A stretch of 64,000 nt of DNA from Conexivisphaerales archaeon (GCA_038728585.1 JAVYTR010000008.1:1-64000); one strand, 5' to 3'. Shown: positions 35,412-44,643, numbered from the stretch's first letter. The notes: generated by a model not told the origin, from the letters alone. Translations and numbers: made by a program.

Positions 35412-37154
35412 GTGTCAGAGATAGAATCGCTGAATAAGAGCGCAGACGAGCTGCTGATGCATTTTTCAAGAAGGGTGGAGAAGATGAAGAACAGAGACGA
35501 GTATTCCGTTCTCATAAGAAGGCTCAACCAGAAGAAGGCGATTGAAACTGCCATATCTTACTTTGGAGAAGGAGAGCATATTGCAGTTGGAGTTGACGGC
35601 TCGATGGAACAGGCTGAGACACTGGAGATGCTTCTTTTCTACGTAAATGCGATTGCATATTCCTGTCCGTTCAGAGTAGCCAAGGATTCTATTTCTTTTG
35701 AAGTATCCAGTATGAAGAAAGAGGACAAGATAGGAGCTTCAAGTGCGGTGCCTCTCTGGGTTGAAGACCTGACATACGTCTCTGAAGAAAGAAGTTCGAG
35801 CGCATCTGCTCAAATGCAGTCATCTTTGGATGACGTTTCATTCTCGCTGATGCTTCTTGTTGAGTTAACTTCAGCGATTCGTTCAGCTGAAATTGACGAT
35901 GTGAAGCTGATCTTCCTGGACAGGCAGGTCTCGGGCACATTCCAGAGCCTGACAAGGGATGTCAGGTACCTGCTAAAGAAAGAGAAAAGCGCCCTTGAAA
36001 AGATACATTCTGGAGAGCTTATGCGGGATGTCTTTCTCTTCAACGCCGTACCGATTCCTGAGCTAGATGTACCGAAACATGGGCCATATCTGCCATACCA
36101 TATACTGCAGAAGATGATTGTTGAAGGTTTCAATCTGAAGGAAGCTTGCAGGGAGTCTGGCTTGTCAAAGGAAGAGACTCAGAAAGTCTCAAAATTCCTT
36201 CTTGACAAGGATAGAAAGTACAGGTTCATGCAGAGCAGCGACAACCTGTCTTCCGAATCAGCAGGTTATCTGAGAAGGCTCGAAACCACTGCAAATGAAG
36301 TAGTTGCCAGATTGTTTGAGTCAGACAGGCATCCCCTCAAATTGGGAGAAGAGTGGCTAACCACAATCGACCTCAACCTGGTTAACTTAGTCAAGCTAGC
36401 CTCATTGATAAGAAAGAGCCTAAGAGAAAGGAGGATGCTGATAGGGATAGCTAAGGACACATTTTCCACAGACGTAAGCAGGTCTGTCATTCCTGCCATG
36501 AAGATTGATGAATCAATAAGACCAAGACTGAAACATGACAGGGTTATGTTCACCATACTGAGTGCAACCAACGAGACGCTGTTCACGCCACCTTGGAGGT
36601 CGATAGGTTATGATGCCGTCTTTGCAACTCTCTCTGAAGACGATAGCATGACAGGACTGAAAGCAGCCAGAAAGGTTGCTTCGAGAGAAAAGATGTTCAT
36701 TAAAGCCTTCTTTCAAACCAGGGCCAGCAGCAAAACAATCTTCAGGTCCCCAGTATTTCTGTACGACAGGCCGTTCATGAAAGAATATGATGAACCATTC
36801 TGCAATCCCAGAAAATACATGGAGAGGGACAAAGTGGAATCGATTGAACCTTACCTTGAAGAAAAGCAGGAGAATCAAGCTGACAATATGGTTCTGCTTC
36901 TACTTGCTTCATCAGACCACCCGGAGGTTTACGAAGCATATGGGCATAACATACTTCTCTACATGGCTGACAAAGCAGCAAAGGTGGATGCAAGGCTGAA
37001 GAAAGGGATGCTGCTGGGTACGATAAGTCTCAAGCTTACACCGATGGCAAGGAAGGAGAAGCTCTTCAACGTAATAAGAAGGTACAGAGAAACAAGGGCT
37101 GAGATCGAGGCGCTGAGGTCTGAAGAAGACAGATTTGCAACCAGATATGAATGA
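35412..37154 (+). CDS. NurA-like nuclease-fold protein (second copy, distant from HerA)
   Basis: 580 residues, twice the length of ordinary NurA. NurA-like elements are visible: AVGVDGS near residue 58 (D62, first metal ligand), KLIFLDRQVSG near 165 (D170, in the place of LxDGSL), and IGIAKDTFSTDVS near 395, comparable with the FVAKTSE strand of the true NurA at 57 kb. A helix-turn-helix-like insert (FNLKEACRESGLSKEETQKVSKFL) lies near 235-260. The assignment as NurA-like is by pattern and moderate. It starts with GTG 35412 and follows sua5 by 51 bp. It could process DNA ends, or be a DNA-binding relative without nuclease activity. Confidence 0.6.
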   Translation: MSEIESLNKSADELLMHFSRRVEKMKNRDEYSVLIRRLNQKKAIETAISYFGEGEHIAVGVDGSMEQAETLEMLLFYVNAIAYSCPFRVAKDSISFEVSSMKKEDKIGASSAVPLWVEDLTYVSEERSSSASAQMQSSLDDVSFSLMLLVELTSAIRSAEIDDVKLIFLDRQVSGTFQSLTRDVRYLLKKEKSALEKIHSGELMRDVFLFNAVPIPELDVPKHGPYLPYHILQKMIVEGFNLKEACRESGLSKEETQKVSKFLLDKDRKYRFMQSSDNLSSESAGYLRRLETTANEVVARLFESDRHPLKLGEEWLTTIDLNLVNLVKLASLIRKSLRERRMLIGIAKDTFSTDVSRSVIPAMKIDESIRPRLKHDRVMFTILSATNETLFTPPWRSIGYDAVFATLSEDDSMTGLKAARKVASREKMFIKAFFQTRASSKTIFRSPVFLYDRPFMKEYDEPFCNPRKYMERDKVESIEPYLEEKQENQADNMVLLLLASSDHPEVYEAYGHNILLYMADKAAKVDARLKKGMLLGTISLKLTPMARKEKLFNVIRRYRETRAEIEALRSEEDRFATRYE

Positions 37155-37627
37155 CGAAGAAAGAGGTAGCTGTATTTTTGTCTGAAGAGGATTGCTAGTT
37201 CGGGGGCAAATTTGTTATTCATCGGTTATTATTCAAGAAAATATAGGAAGAAGCAGGAGATAGATGGATGAATCGAGAAACCACTTCAGTGAAGGCGCAG
37301 AGCCAAAGCGGTAAGACTGACATTCTCTCGCGTTCTAATGAAACATATGGCATAAGTGTGTCCCGTTAAGGCTGATGCATTCTCAAAACCTTCGAAAGAG
37401 ACACAAAGTCTTTTTAGCCTTATAGAACTTGCAGACAAAGAAAGAAAGCAGTTGCATTCATTGCTGATCATTGCATGATGCGTAAAGTAGGTAATACAAA
37501 GATAAAGCTAGTTATGGCATGCTTTAACTAGTAGCAACATCAAGCATATTCGCAGTCTATCAAGCTCGATATCGAAGTCGATATATAACAGATAGAGATA
37601 TTTCACAAGAAGACGGGAGCTGATGAT
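37155..37627. other. Intergenic region, 470 bp
   Basis: No convincing gene. A CGATATATAAC TATA-like element at about 37576-37586 precedes the MBL gene by 45 nt. Several short TGATGA/CTGA-like boxes occur, but none forms a convincing C/D RNA. The frames here contain frequent stops or no RBS. Confidence 0.4.
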
Positions 37628-38359
37628 ATGGGTGAATCCTTCCAATGGAGAATTCTTCTGCCAGGTATCCCAGCTTCCTCTTCCAGAGGATTTCTCGGCT
37701 GGTGTAGTGTTGCGTTACTGAAATTCAAAAGCACCAAAGGTAGTCAATACGCGCTTTTCGATACTGGTCATGTCGGTGACAGGGGCCAGCTGCTGGTAGC
37801 GTTGGACAAAATGGGAATAGGCATGAACAAGATATCTATTCTGATTCTTTCTCACCTCCACTATGACCATGTTCTCAATTCAGAGCTGTTCAAGTCGGCA
37901 AGGATCTACGTTTCAGCCAAGGAGCTGGACTATTTTCGAACAGCTGCAAACGGAGACGTTTACTATCCTAATTCGTATCTCGAGCATTTCTTGTTAGCAC
38001 GGAAGAACGACATAATCTCATTTGAAGACGAAGACGAGCTCCTCTCAGGCAGATTCTTGCTGCTTCCAGGCCATACTGCAGGCAGCTCTGGCTTCCTCTG
38101 TGGAGATGTCCTCTTTGCCGGAGATTCTATAAAATATGCCAGCGAGGCAGTAAAGAAAAAGGTCACATACGCTTATTACAGCCAAGAAAAGGCTGAGTCA
38201 AGTCTGCGACGGATTACGCAAGTCGCAAAAATAGTTGTGCCAGGACATGATGCCCCGTTCGCAATAAAAGATGATGAAGTATCATACACGGAGAGGAATA
38301 CAGCATACCTTGAAGTTCAGGAACTGAGGGGGAACGACGTAAAGATTAAGAGAATATAA
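37628..38359 (+). CDS. Metallo-beta-lactamase-fold hydrolase
   Basis: A 243-residue MBL protein with binuclear metal motif HLHYDH (residues about 76-81), third His in LLPGHTAGSSG, Asp in FAGDS and C-terminal His in VVPGHDAPF. The set is that of small cytoplasmic N-acyl homoserine lactonase-like or glyoxalase II-like hydrolases. The substrate cannot be assigned. Starts at ATG 37628 with GGGAG upstream. It stands alone. Confidence 0.88.
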   Translation: MGESFQWRILLPGIPASSSRGFLGWCSVALLKFKSTKGSQYALFDTGHVGDRGQLLVALDKMGIGMNKISILILSHLHYDHVLNSELFKSARIYVSAKELDYFRTAANGDVYYPNSYLEHFLLARKNDIISFEDEDELLSGRFLLLPGHTAGSSGFLCGDVLFAGDSIKYASEAVKKKVTYAYYSQEKAESSLRRITQVAKIVVPGHDAPFAIKDDEVSYTERNTAYLEVQELRGNDVKIKRI

Positions 38360-38495
38360 GTTGCGTTCGCTCTGGACTAAATTAGGCTTGCAATAATTTA
38401 TTGTTTGTTCAAAGAGTCTATCTCTAATGCTTCTCTTGCAAGGCTCCTGCAGCAGTTGAAACTAACACGGCAAGAGCCATGCACGGGAAGTTCAG

Positions 38496-38503
38496 TTTAT
38501 AAA
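38496..38503 (+). promoter_or_regulatory. TATA box of the cyclase-protease unit
   Basis: TTTATAAA centred about 31 nt before TTG 38531. It predicts an almost leaderless mRNA and supports the TTG start. Confidence 0.55.
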
Positions 38504-38530
38504 TGAGTATCTTCAGAAATAAATTACAAA

Positions 38531-40480
38531 TTGGAAGATAGGCGACGTAAAATCGTCGCGATAATGTTCACTGATATGGTTGGGTATACTTCGTTATCCC
38601 AACGGAGCGAAGCGCTAGCCTTGACCTTGCTCGAAAAGCAGAGGAAAGTTGTCAGGTCATCTCTCCTGGCGTATGGTGGAAGAGAGATAAAGACCATTGG
38701 AGATGCATTTCTCGCAACCTTTGAATCATCTACTAACGCTCTGGAGTGTGCTTTAGCGGTCCAGTCAAAGATGGCTGAGATCAACTCCAGAATCGGGAAA
38801 TCGCAACCAAAGTTGCTTCTCAGAATTGGTATCCACGTCGGTGAAGTGGTAGAAGATAAAGGCGACATTTACGGTGACAGTGTGAACATAGCGGCAAGGG
38901 TTGAACCTTTGGCAGATGAAGGAGGTATATGCATAACACAGGCTGTGTGGGAGCAGGTGAAGAATAAGGTTGCTGCTGATTTCATAAAGATGAAGGAAAC
39001 AAAGCTGAAGAATGTTTCTGACAAACTTCAGCTATATTCTGTAAGGCAAGTCTCCAATCGTGACAAAAAGAGTGAAATGGGGGCATCTGAGACTAAGAGG
39101 GACTATGTAAGGATAGCTGTATTGCCTCTAACCGATCTTTCAGGTAAGAGGGATGACGGATTCTTCGCGGATGGATTGACTGATGAACTGATCTTTGCTT
39201 TATCACGAATAAAGGCTTTAAGAGTGATAGCGAGGACATCGATAATGAAGTACAAAAACGAAAGCAGAAGTGCAAGGGAAATCTCAAGGGAGCTGGATGT
39301 CGATTATCTGGTTGAAGGTAGTGTCAGAAAATCTGGAGAGCAGATACTCTGTCAGGTTCAACTGATCGAAGCAAATACAGAGGAGTCAATATGGGCGCAG
39401 AGCTACAAAAGAGACCTGAAAGATATATTTGAGACGCAGGCGGAGATAGCTCAGAAGGTATGCTCAGCGCTGAGGTCAAAGATCGAGTCACCATACGCTC
39501 TCAAGGTACCTGAGAACCTAGGCAGAACAGAAAACCTGAATGCCTTTACCCTTTACCTGAAAGGAAGGCATTACTGGAATAAGAGAGACGTGAACAGCAT
39601 AAAGAAGGCCATCAAATTCTTTGAAATGTCAATCTTCGAAGACCGTAAATATGCAAAAGCTTACTCTGGTCTAGCAGACTGCTACATAATTCTGGGAAAT
39701 TACATCTCCCTGAACCTGAAGGAAGCATTCACAGAAGCAGTCAGGTATGCAAAAAAAGCGATCAAACTTGACCCTCAGCTTGCTGAGGCGCATGCATCAC
39801 TGGGTGCAATTCTCGGTTCTTACTACTTTGATTTTACACATGCTGAAGAAGAGATGAGGAAGGCGATAAGCCTCAATCCAAGCTATGCAATTGCACATCA
39901 CTGGCATGCTGACATCCTTCTGGCTCTTGGTAGACTGGATGAAGCAATGAAAGAACTTGAAATAGCTCATATGCTCGACCCGAATTCTGACATCATACTC
40001 ACCGCCCTTGCGATGAGCCACCTCTATTCGGGAGATGTTGAGGGAGCGCTAAGATACTGCAGGCAGGTTCTGAAAAGGAGTCCGAATTTCCACATAGCCT
40101 ACAATGTCATGGGAGAATGCTATCTGAAGAAAGGCGACAAAGATAGGGCTCTGCAGCAGCATTTGAAGGCCAGTAGAATCAACAGTAACGATAACTTCAC
40201 CCTTGCCTACCTTGCGCATGCTTACCTCTTGAAGGGAGACAAAGATAGGGGATTAGAAATAATAGACAGAATAAAAAGGAAGGTTAAAGAGCCTGAGCTG
40301 AGCTCTTTGCTTGCAATAGCATATTCTGCATATCCTGATGTTGACTTGGCATATGAGTGCATAGTAAGAGCCATCAGAGGCAGAACTATGGTAGTCGAAG
40401 ACTTGCGCTATTCACCTATTTATGCATCAGTCAGAAGCGACCCCAGGTTCGAATACATACTCAGAGAATTCATAAAATAG
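38531..40480 (+). CDS. Class III adenylate cyclase with TolB-like domain and TPR repeats
   Basis: 649 residues. Residues about 1-170 are a class III cyclase catalytic domain with every canonical residue: metal ligands D15 (FTDMVGYT) and D58 (KTIGDAF), ATP-selecting K54 and D112, and transition-state N119 and R123 (YGDSVNIAARVE), with the family spacing. Lys and Asp at the selector positions indicate ATP, so cAMP. Residues about 195-320 resemble the TolB N-terminal/FlgO-like domain seen between cyclase and TPR units in bacterial proteins (IAVLPLTDLSG, GLTDELIFALS, YLVEGSVRKSG). TPRs fill about 335-640. No membrane segment. This architecture is common in bacteria and rare in archaea, so ancient lateral transfer is likely. 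The protease gene follows 26 bp downstream. Confidence 0.88.
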   Translation: MEDRRRKIVAIMFTDMVGYTSLSQRSEALALTLLEKQRKVVRSSLLAYGGREIKTIGDAFLATFESSTNALECALAVQSKMAEINSRIGKSQPKLLLRIGIHVGEVVEDKGDIYGDSVNIAARVEPLADEGGICITQAVWEQVKNKVAADFIKMKETKLKNVSDKLQLYSVRQVSNRDKKSEMGASETKRDYVRIAVLPLTDLSGKRDDGFFADGLTDELIFALSRIKALRVIARTSIMKYKNESRSAREISRELDVDYLVEGSVRKSGEQILCQVQLIEANTEESIWAQSYKRDLKDIFETQAEIAQKVCSALRSKIESPYALKVPENLGRTENLNAFTLYLKGRHYWNKRDVNSIKKAIKFFEMSIFEDRKYAKAYSGLADCYIILGNYISLNLKEAFTEAVRYAKKAIKLDPQLAEAHASLGAILGSYYFDFTHAEEEMRKAISLNPSYAIAHHWHADILLALGRLDEAMKELEIAHMLDPNSDIILTALAMSHLYSGDVEGALRYCRQVLKRSPNFHIAYNVMGECYLKKGDKDRALQQHLKASRINSNDNFTLAYLAHAYLLKGDKDRGLEIIDRIKRKVKEPELSSLLAIAYSAYPDVDLAYECIVRAIRGRTMVVEDLRYSPIYASVRSDPRFEYILREFIK

Positions 40481-40506
40481 AAGTATGGTAGCGAAGCGAA
40501 TCACAG

Positions 40507-41256
40507 ATGAAGGTAAAGAGATATGGATGGGTCAGGGATGAAAAAGACGAAAGGGATTACTTATACAGGGCAAGACTGAATAAAAATGATATTCCTTCAA
40601 GAATAGACCTGAGAGGGTTATGTCCTCCTGTGTACGAGCAGGGAAAGCTTGGTAGCTGCTCGGCAAATGCAGTGGCAGCCGCGTTGGAGTACGACCTGAT
40701 AAGAAAGAGAATTAAGCCTTTTGTCCCTTCAAGGTTATTCATCTATTACAATGAAAGACTCATCTGGAAGACAACACAGTACGATAGCGGTTCACCTCTG
40801 AGATTAGCTTCAAAAGCTCTGAAAAAATACGGTGTCTGCGATGAAATACTTTGGCCTTACGATATCAGGAGATACAAGGAAAGACCTGAGAGAAGATGCT
40901 ACGATCAAGCCAAGAATTATGAAGGAACGAAATATGAAAGGATAGGAAGAAGTTTGCAATTGATGAAAGATTGTCTCGCTTCTGGTCTGCCGTTCGTCTT
41001 CGGGTTTACTGCTTTTGAATCATTCGAAAGCGATGAGATGGCAAAGTATGGTATTCTCAGCATGCCGAAGAGGGGAGAGAAAAAGGTTGGTCAACATGCT
41101 GCACTTGCGGTAGGGTACGATGACGCAGAAAGTGTACTTATTGCCAGAAATTCATGGGGAGAGAAGTGGGGAGATGAAGGATATTTCTATGTGCCGTATC
41201 AGTATGTCCTTACTGAGAATTTGGCAGCTGACTTTTGGGCTATTTCGTTTGCATAA
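40507..41256 (+). CDS. Papain-like cysteine protease (C1 family)
   Basis: 249 residues with the papain triad in order: C51 in QGKLGSCSANA (with the preceding Gln forming the oxyanion hole), His in GQHAALAVGYDD, and Asn in ARNSWGEKWGDEGYF. No signal peptide, so it should act inside the cell or be exported by an unknown path. There is no propeptide, unlike most papain relatives. It lies 26 bp after the cyclase gene and is very probably co-transcribed, suggesting regulated proteolysis linked to cAMP signalling. That link is inference. Confidence 0.88.
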   Translation: MKVKRYGWVRDEKDERDYLYRARLNKNDIPSRIDLRGLCPPVYEQGKLGSCSANAVAAALEYDLIRKRIKPFVPSRLFIYYNERLIWKTTQYDSGSPLRLASKALKKYGVCDEILWPYDIRRYKERPERRCYDQAKNYEGTKYERIGRSLQLMKDCLASGLPFVFGFTAFESFESDEMAKYGILSMPKRGEKKVGQHAALAVGYDDAESVLIARNSWGEKWGDEGYFYVPYQYVLTENLAADFWAISFA

Positions 41257-41792
41257 AGAAACAAAGAATGATGCTATTACTTGATTCATCCTTGGGCGGA
41301 ATAGCCTTTTCTTTTTTTATGTGAAAGGGTCGACGTTTGGCTATCAATTTTTTTATTAGGTTTCCCAGGCAACATTTTCTTCGTCCTAATGCCAAAAGAA
41401 AACCTAAAAGAGCTGTGCGAGAGAAAGAGAGACTTCTGAACAATCAGCTTGCTTCTAGCTCATGAATGGTTGTCTACAGCTCAGTCGACCTTGCAGGAGC
41501 CGGATTTGCAGATTCCGTAATAAAGCTGTCAAAGTAGAGTAAATGCAGATGAACTAGTGCCAGGCTGGCAAATGGCATATTCTTCCCGGCTACAAAATGT
41601 GACATAAACCCGGAATCAGAGCCAGGAGTAATAATCAGAGGACTGCTGATAATTTTTGTTATGAAGAGGGTAGCTACAAAATATAGGATTGATGAACCTA
41701 TCAACCATTAACAGCTACTCTATCGTTCGTAGCCAATTACTGGAAAGAGGATTCCAAAAATATTAAGACGAAGTTGAGGAGCTGGTTATGGG
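41257..41792. other. Intergenic region with T-tract terminator
   Basis: About 535 bp. CTTTTCTTTTTTTAT at 41306-41320 is a likely terminator for the protease gene. GAGGAG at 41774-41779 serves the following phosphatase gene. Minus-strand frames of 67 and 76 codons are open, but have no RBS or recognisable content. Confidence 0.45.
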
Positions 41793-42314
41793 ATGGCAGG
41801 ACTGGAACTGGACACAAGGGTGTACAGGGTACTTTTGGGACTGATCATTGGCAGACCGTCAAATTTTTCCTGGCTGATAGAAAATAAAGTAGCCGGCTCT
41901 GGCTTGCCGGTCGGAGAAAGGGGATATCGATGGCTAAGAGACCATGGTGTCTCAGCCATTTTATGCCTAACCGAGGACACCTGGGGAAAGGCCCATGCAG
42001 AAAAGCTGGGGATGCAATACATGCATATTCCGATGCTGAACAGGCAGCCAGAGATACCAAGGAAGCTAGACCAAGCAGTTGATGCCATAACTTCAACTCT
42101 GAATCAGGGGAAGTCTATTCTGATTCATTGCCAAGCAGGTCAAGGCAGGACCGGAATGGTTCTTGCTGCTTACCTCATTAGGGAAAAAGGGTTGACTGCG
42201 GATGAAGCCATAAAACATGTAAGAAACCTGAGAACTGGTTCTCTGAAGAGGGAGAAGCAGGTTAAGGCTCTTCATGATTACGAAGAATATCTGAAGATTG
42301 CTAAGACAAGCTAA
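41793..42314 (+). CDS. Dual-specificity protein phosphatase
   Basis: A 173-residue cysteine phosphatase. The P-loop HCQAGQGRTG holds C113 and R119 (C-x5-R). The general-acid Asp would lie in the LTEDTWG loop at about 60-65. The closest known type is the archaeal small tyrosine/dual-specificity phosphatase (Sulfolobus SsoPTP-like). It removes phosphate from Tyr or Ser/Thr of proteins. It is preceded by GAGGAG and is monocistronic. Confidence 0.9.
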   Translation: MAGLELDTRVYRVLLGLIIGRPSNFSWLIENKVAGSGLPVGERGYRWLRDHGVSAILCLTEDTWGKAHAEKLGMQYMHIPMLNRQPEIPRKLDQAVDAITSTLNQGKSILIHCQAGQGRTGMVLAAYLIREKGLTADEAIKHVRNLRTGSLKREKQVKALHDYEEYLKIAKTS

Positions 42315-42337
42315 AAGTGTTACTTATTGCTATTATG

Positions 42338-42676
42338 CTATGAATAAGGCTCAGTCGCCTTTGCAAAAGTGATAGAGCCGTTCTTCATAGTCAATTCATA
42401 CATATCGTTGACTTCAAACCTGACCCCAAGCATGTCGTATTCGTTCTCTGTCAGTATCATAGTCATCTTCGGTATTACGAGTTCTCTCATTCCCTGAATA
42501 GGGAGGCCAAAGCTTTGAAGCTGAGAAAGAATTCCCTGAACCATCTGCGCCTCCTCTCCCATCATCCTCTGTGGTGTTTCTCTTCTCCTTACTTCAACAA
42601 GCTCTATCTGCTTACCAAGTTTTCCTGTCTCCGGGTCTGTGTAGCTGCTCACCCTGTTTACCTTTATCAGTACCAT
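42338..42676 (-). CDS. Small archaeal protein, possibly arcadin-1-like
   Basis: About 112 residues from ATG 42676 (VLIKVNRVSSYTDPETGKLG...). The frame extends to 42778, but the divergent gene and the start of conserved-looking sequence favour the internal ATG. It shows IELVEVRRRETPQRMMGEEAQM, a Gln/Leu-rich helix, and MTMILTENEYDMLGV. From memory the pattern resembles arcadin-1, a protein found with crenactin in Thermoproteales; this is tentative and no actin gene is nearby. It is divergent from a small membrane gene, sharing an 80-bp promoter region. Confidence 0.55.
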   Translation of the reverse strand: MVLIKVNRVSSYTDPETGKLGKQIELVEVRRRETPQRMMGEEAQMVQGILSQLQSFGLPIQGMRELVIPKMTMILTENEYDMLGVRFEVNDMYELTMKNGSITFAKATEPYS

Positions 42677-42755
42677 GCATCGTTTGCATATTGCATCTGA
42701 TTTAATCTTTTTGTAAAAGTAGCTTTTATTAGGAAGCTCTCGGAAAATAATATGA

Positions 42756-43106
42756 ATGAGATCTGCTGGCGGCTTCACCCTATCGGTTATAATATTCCTT
42801 CTATTCTCATATTTGTTTCTTTGGCAGACTTCTTACCTGATATATCCTGGCGGAGCACCTACTAACTTACTGCTGTACATCTGGGCATATCTCATGATAA
42901 CAGTTTTTTCCGCATTCGGTATTGTATATTTCATGTTGCCTTCAAATAGCAAAAAAAGAATGAGAGAAGGGGCTTATGTTGCAATATTAGATGGTAATGT
43001 TATAGGAGAGGCAGCCAGTCTTGATGAGCTTTGGGAATTGCTTGAATCAAAGGACGTAGATTACTCAAAGCTAAAAGTTACGTTCAGAAAAGCAGCTAAA
43101 GGCTAA
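42756..43106 (+). CDS. Small membrane protein with DUF5678-like tail
   Basis: 116 residues: two apolar helices (about 8-28 and 39-61), a basic stretch KKRMREG, then a soluble tail AYVAILDGNVIGEAASLDELWELLE that resembles the DUF5678 motif of short archaeal proteins. A CTTTTATTAGG TATA-like element lies about 28 nt upstream of ATG 42756. The function is unknown. Confidence 0.6.
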   Translation: MRSAGGFTLSVIIFLLFSYLFLWQTSYLIYPGGAPTNLLLYIWAYLMITVFSAFGIVYFMLPSNSKKRMREGAYVAILDGNVIGEAASLDELWELLESKDVDYSKLKVTFRKAAKG

Positions 43107-43297
43107 GGACCTGGCCATCTTATCCCTTTTTCAGCTGCTTCTTTCTTCGATATATAGCACTTTGCAGGTGCGTTCTTCCTTCTGTCCAGATGCCTGTATG
43201 CCAGATAGTAGTAGACGTTTCCCTTTCTCCCAATTTTCTTCTCAAGTACAGGCGTCCAAGCATTCTTTCCGCACTTTGGACAGATGACAGTAGGCAT
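43103..43297 (-). CDS. Small zinc-ribbon protein, 64 residues
   Basis: N-terminal C-x2-C knuckle (VICPKCGK), then a basic middle (RKGNVYYYLAYRHLDRRKNAPAKCYI) with a lone third Cys, and tail KGIRWPGP. Probably nucleic-acid binding. TATA-like GTTAAATC about 26 nt before ATG predicts a leaderless mRNA. A cluster of TTGTGTCA repeats lies directly upstream. It overlaps the convergent membrane gene by 4 nt. Confidence 0.65.
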   Translation of the reverse strand: MPTVICPKCGKNAWTPVLEKKIGRKGNVYYYLAYRHLDRRKNAPAKCYISKKEAAEKGIRWPGP

Positions 43298-43329
43298 AGC
43301 ATCATGCTGAAGGGTTAAGAGATTTAACC

Positions 43330-43532
43330 GTTTGTGTCATTCAGAACGATAATGCAATTGCATAACTATTGTTTGTGTCATTAAAGACAGGAGAGTTAAG
43401 CGTGGTCCAGCTTTGTTGCGGGTTTTAAGATATGATGTTTGTGTCACTTTTTGAGCAAATAGGGCTGATTGTTTAACTTGGAAAATATTCTGGTAGGTTG
43501 TGTCAAGCTGCTCAATTTTGCTGATTGTGTCA
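43330..43532. repeat. Five dispersed copies of TTGTGTCA
   Basis: Ten-base units starting at 43330, 43371, 43437, 43496 and 43523: the first three read GTTTGTGTCA, the others GGTTGTGTCA and GATTGTGTCA. Spacing is irregular (41, 66, 59, 27). They fill the gap upstream of the zinc-ribbon gene, and the first abuts its promoter. A 12-bp palindrome ATGCAATTGCAT (43352-43363) lies between copies one and two. Not a CRISPR. A cluster of operator or activator sites is likely. Confidence 0.6.
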
Positions 43533-43607
43533 TTGTCTCCTTGACCTGCAATTAAGAAGGAAGCTGGCAGCCTCTGACATTGTTTATGCCAAAATCTGAT
43601 TTGAAGG

Positions 43608-44573
43608 TCAGACTGATTCCATTCTTAACTTCCGCTGAATGGCAGCTATGTCATCTCTACCAACTAGCTTAGCTTCAGCCACAATTGACCCATACCCCGC
43701 TGCAACTGCTATGGCAGGTGTTAGAGTATAGGCAGCTCCTCGACCTGATGAATCCATGCAGACAGCTCCCGCACTGCTCTTGCCAAGCAGCCTCTTCATC
43801 TCATCCAATTCTCTTACAAGAACCTTGAATGGGTCTGTCCTACCGTTCAGGTCGTTCACAATTCTGGCAGAAAGGCAGTATCTCATTATATCTTCGCCGA
43901 CACCTGTAGCAGAACAGCCGCCATGACCGTTCATCGCATAGAATCCTGACCCTACAAGCGGAGAGTCGCCCACTCTACCAGGAAGCTTGAAGATAGTTCC
44001 GCCGGTGCTCGTAGCTGAAGCAAGGTTTCCATCCTGGTCGATTGCTACCCCTCCTATAGTGTCTCCTTCACCCCTGTAGACCTTCTGCAGCTTCTTAATC
44101 CACATTTCTTTCTGAAGGTAACCATCGAATCCATTTCTGAACCTCTCATCAGCCTCCCTGCTTGGTTTCATCTCTTCCCAGAGGCCAAATGCTTTTGCAA
44201 GTCTTTCTGCACCACTGCCAGCGATTAGGCAGTGGTTGGTGTTTTTCATTACGTTGTAGGCAAGAAGAATTGGATTTCTGACGTTTCTGACTGCTGCAAC
44301 TGCACCTACCTTAAGTGAGGAACCATCCATTATTCCTGCATCGAACTCGATATCGTGCTCGATATTAGGGTATGCTCCTCTACCAGCGTCGAACATCCCC
44401 GAGTCTTCCATATACGATATCGCTTCCAGCAATCCATCCAAAGCACTACCTTTCCTCAACGCTGCCAACCCCTCTTTTACTGCTGCTCTCAGAGTCTCCT
44501 CTACCCTTTCTCTTCTAGCTCGGTCTATCTTCCATTCACCAGCCCCTCCGTGAAGTATTATTCTGGCTTTCAT
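43608..44573 (-). CDS. Isoaspartyl peptidase / L-asparaginase (plant type, Ntn hydrolase)
   Basis: A 321-residue precursor that self-cleaves before the nucleophile T172 (GEGDTIGGVAID). Further motifs are LHGGAG near the N-terminus, NTNHCLIAGSGA, ATSTGGTIFKLPGRVGDSPLVGSGFYA and GHGGCSATGVGE, all matching the type 2 asparaginase/isoaspartyl peptidase family. It removes isoaspartyl dipeptides and hydrolyses asparagine. It begins with ATG 44573 and has an AT-rich promoter near 44615-44623. Confidence 0.92.
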   Translation of the reverse strand: MKARIILHGGAGEWKIDRARRERVEETLRAAVKEGLAALRKGSALDGLLEAISYMEDSGMFDAGRGAYPNIEHDIEFDAGIMDGSSLKVGAVAAVRNVRNPILLAYNVMKNTNHCLIAGSGAERLAKAFGLWEEMKPSREADERFRNGFDGYLQKEMWIKKLQKVYRGEGDTIGGVAIDQDGNLASATSTGGTIFKLPGRVGDSPLVGSGFYAMNGHGGCSATGVGEDIMRYCLSARIVNDLNGRTDPFKVLVRELDEMKRLLGKSSAGAVCMDSSGRGAAYTLTPAIAVAAGYGSIVAEAKLVGRDDIAAIQRKLRMESV

Positions 44574-44643
44574 GTGCTGGGATACTGCTCAGCCTGTATG
44601 TAAGTGTAACACATTTTTAAAATTCCAGTCGTTAGGATATGTT

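Noticed and set aside
37155-37627. C/D box guide RNA
   Set aside because: Box-like TGATGA and CTGA sequences occur, but not with proper C-D-C-D order and spacing.
43330-43532. TTGTGTCA repeats as a CRISPR
   Set aside because: Units are only 8-10 bp, spacing varies from 27 to 66, and no cas genes are present.
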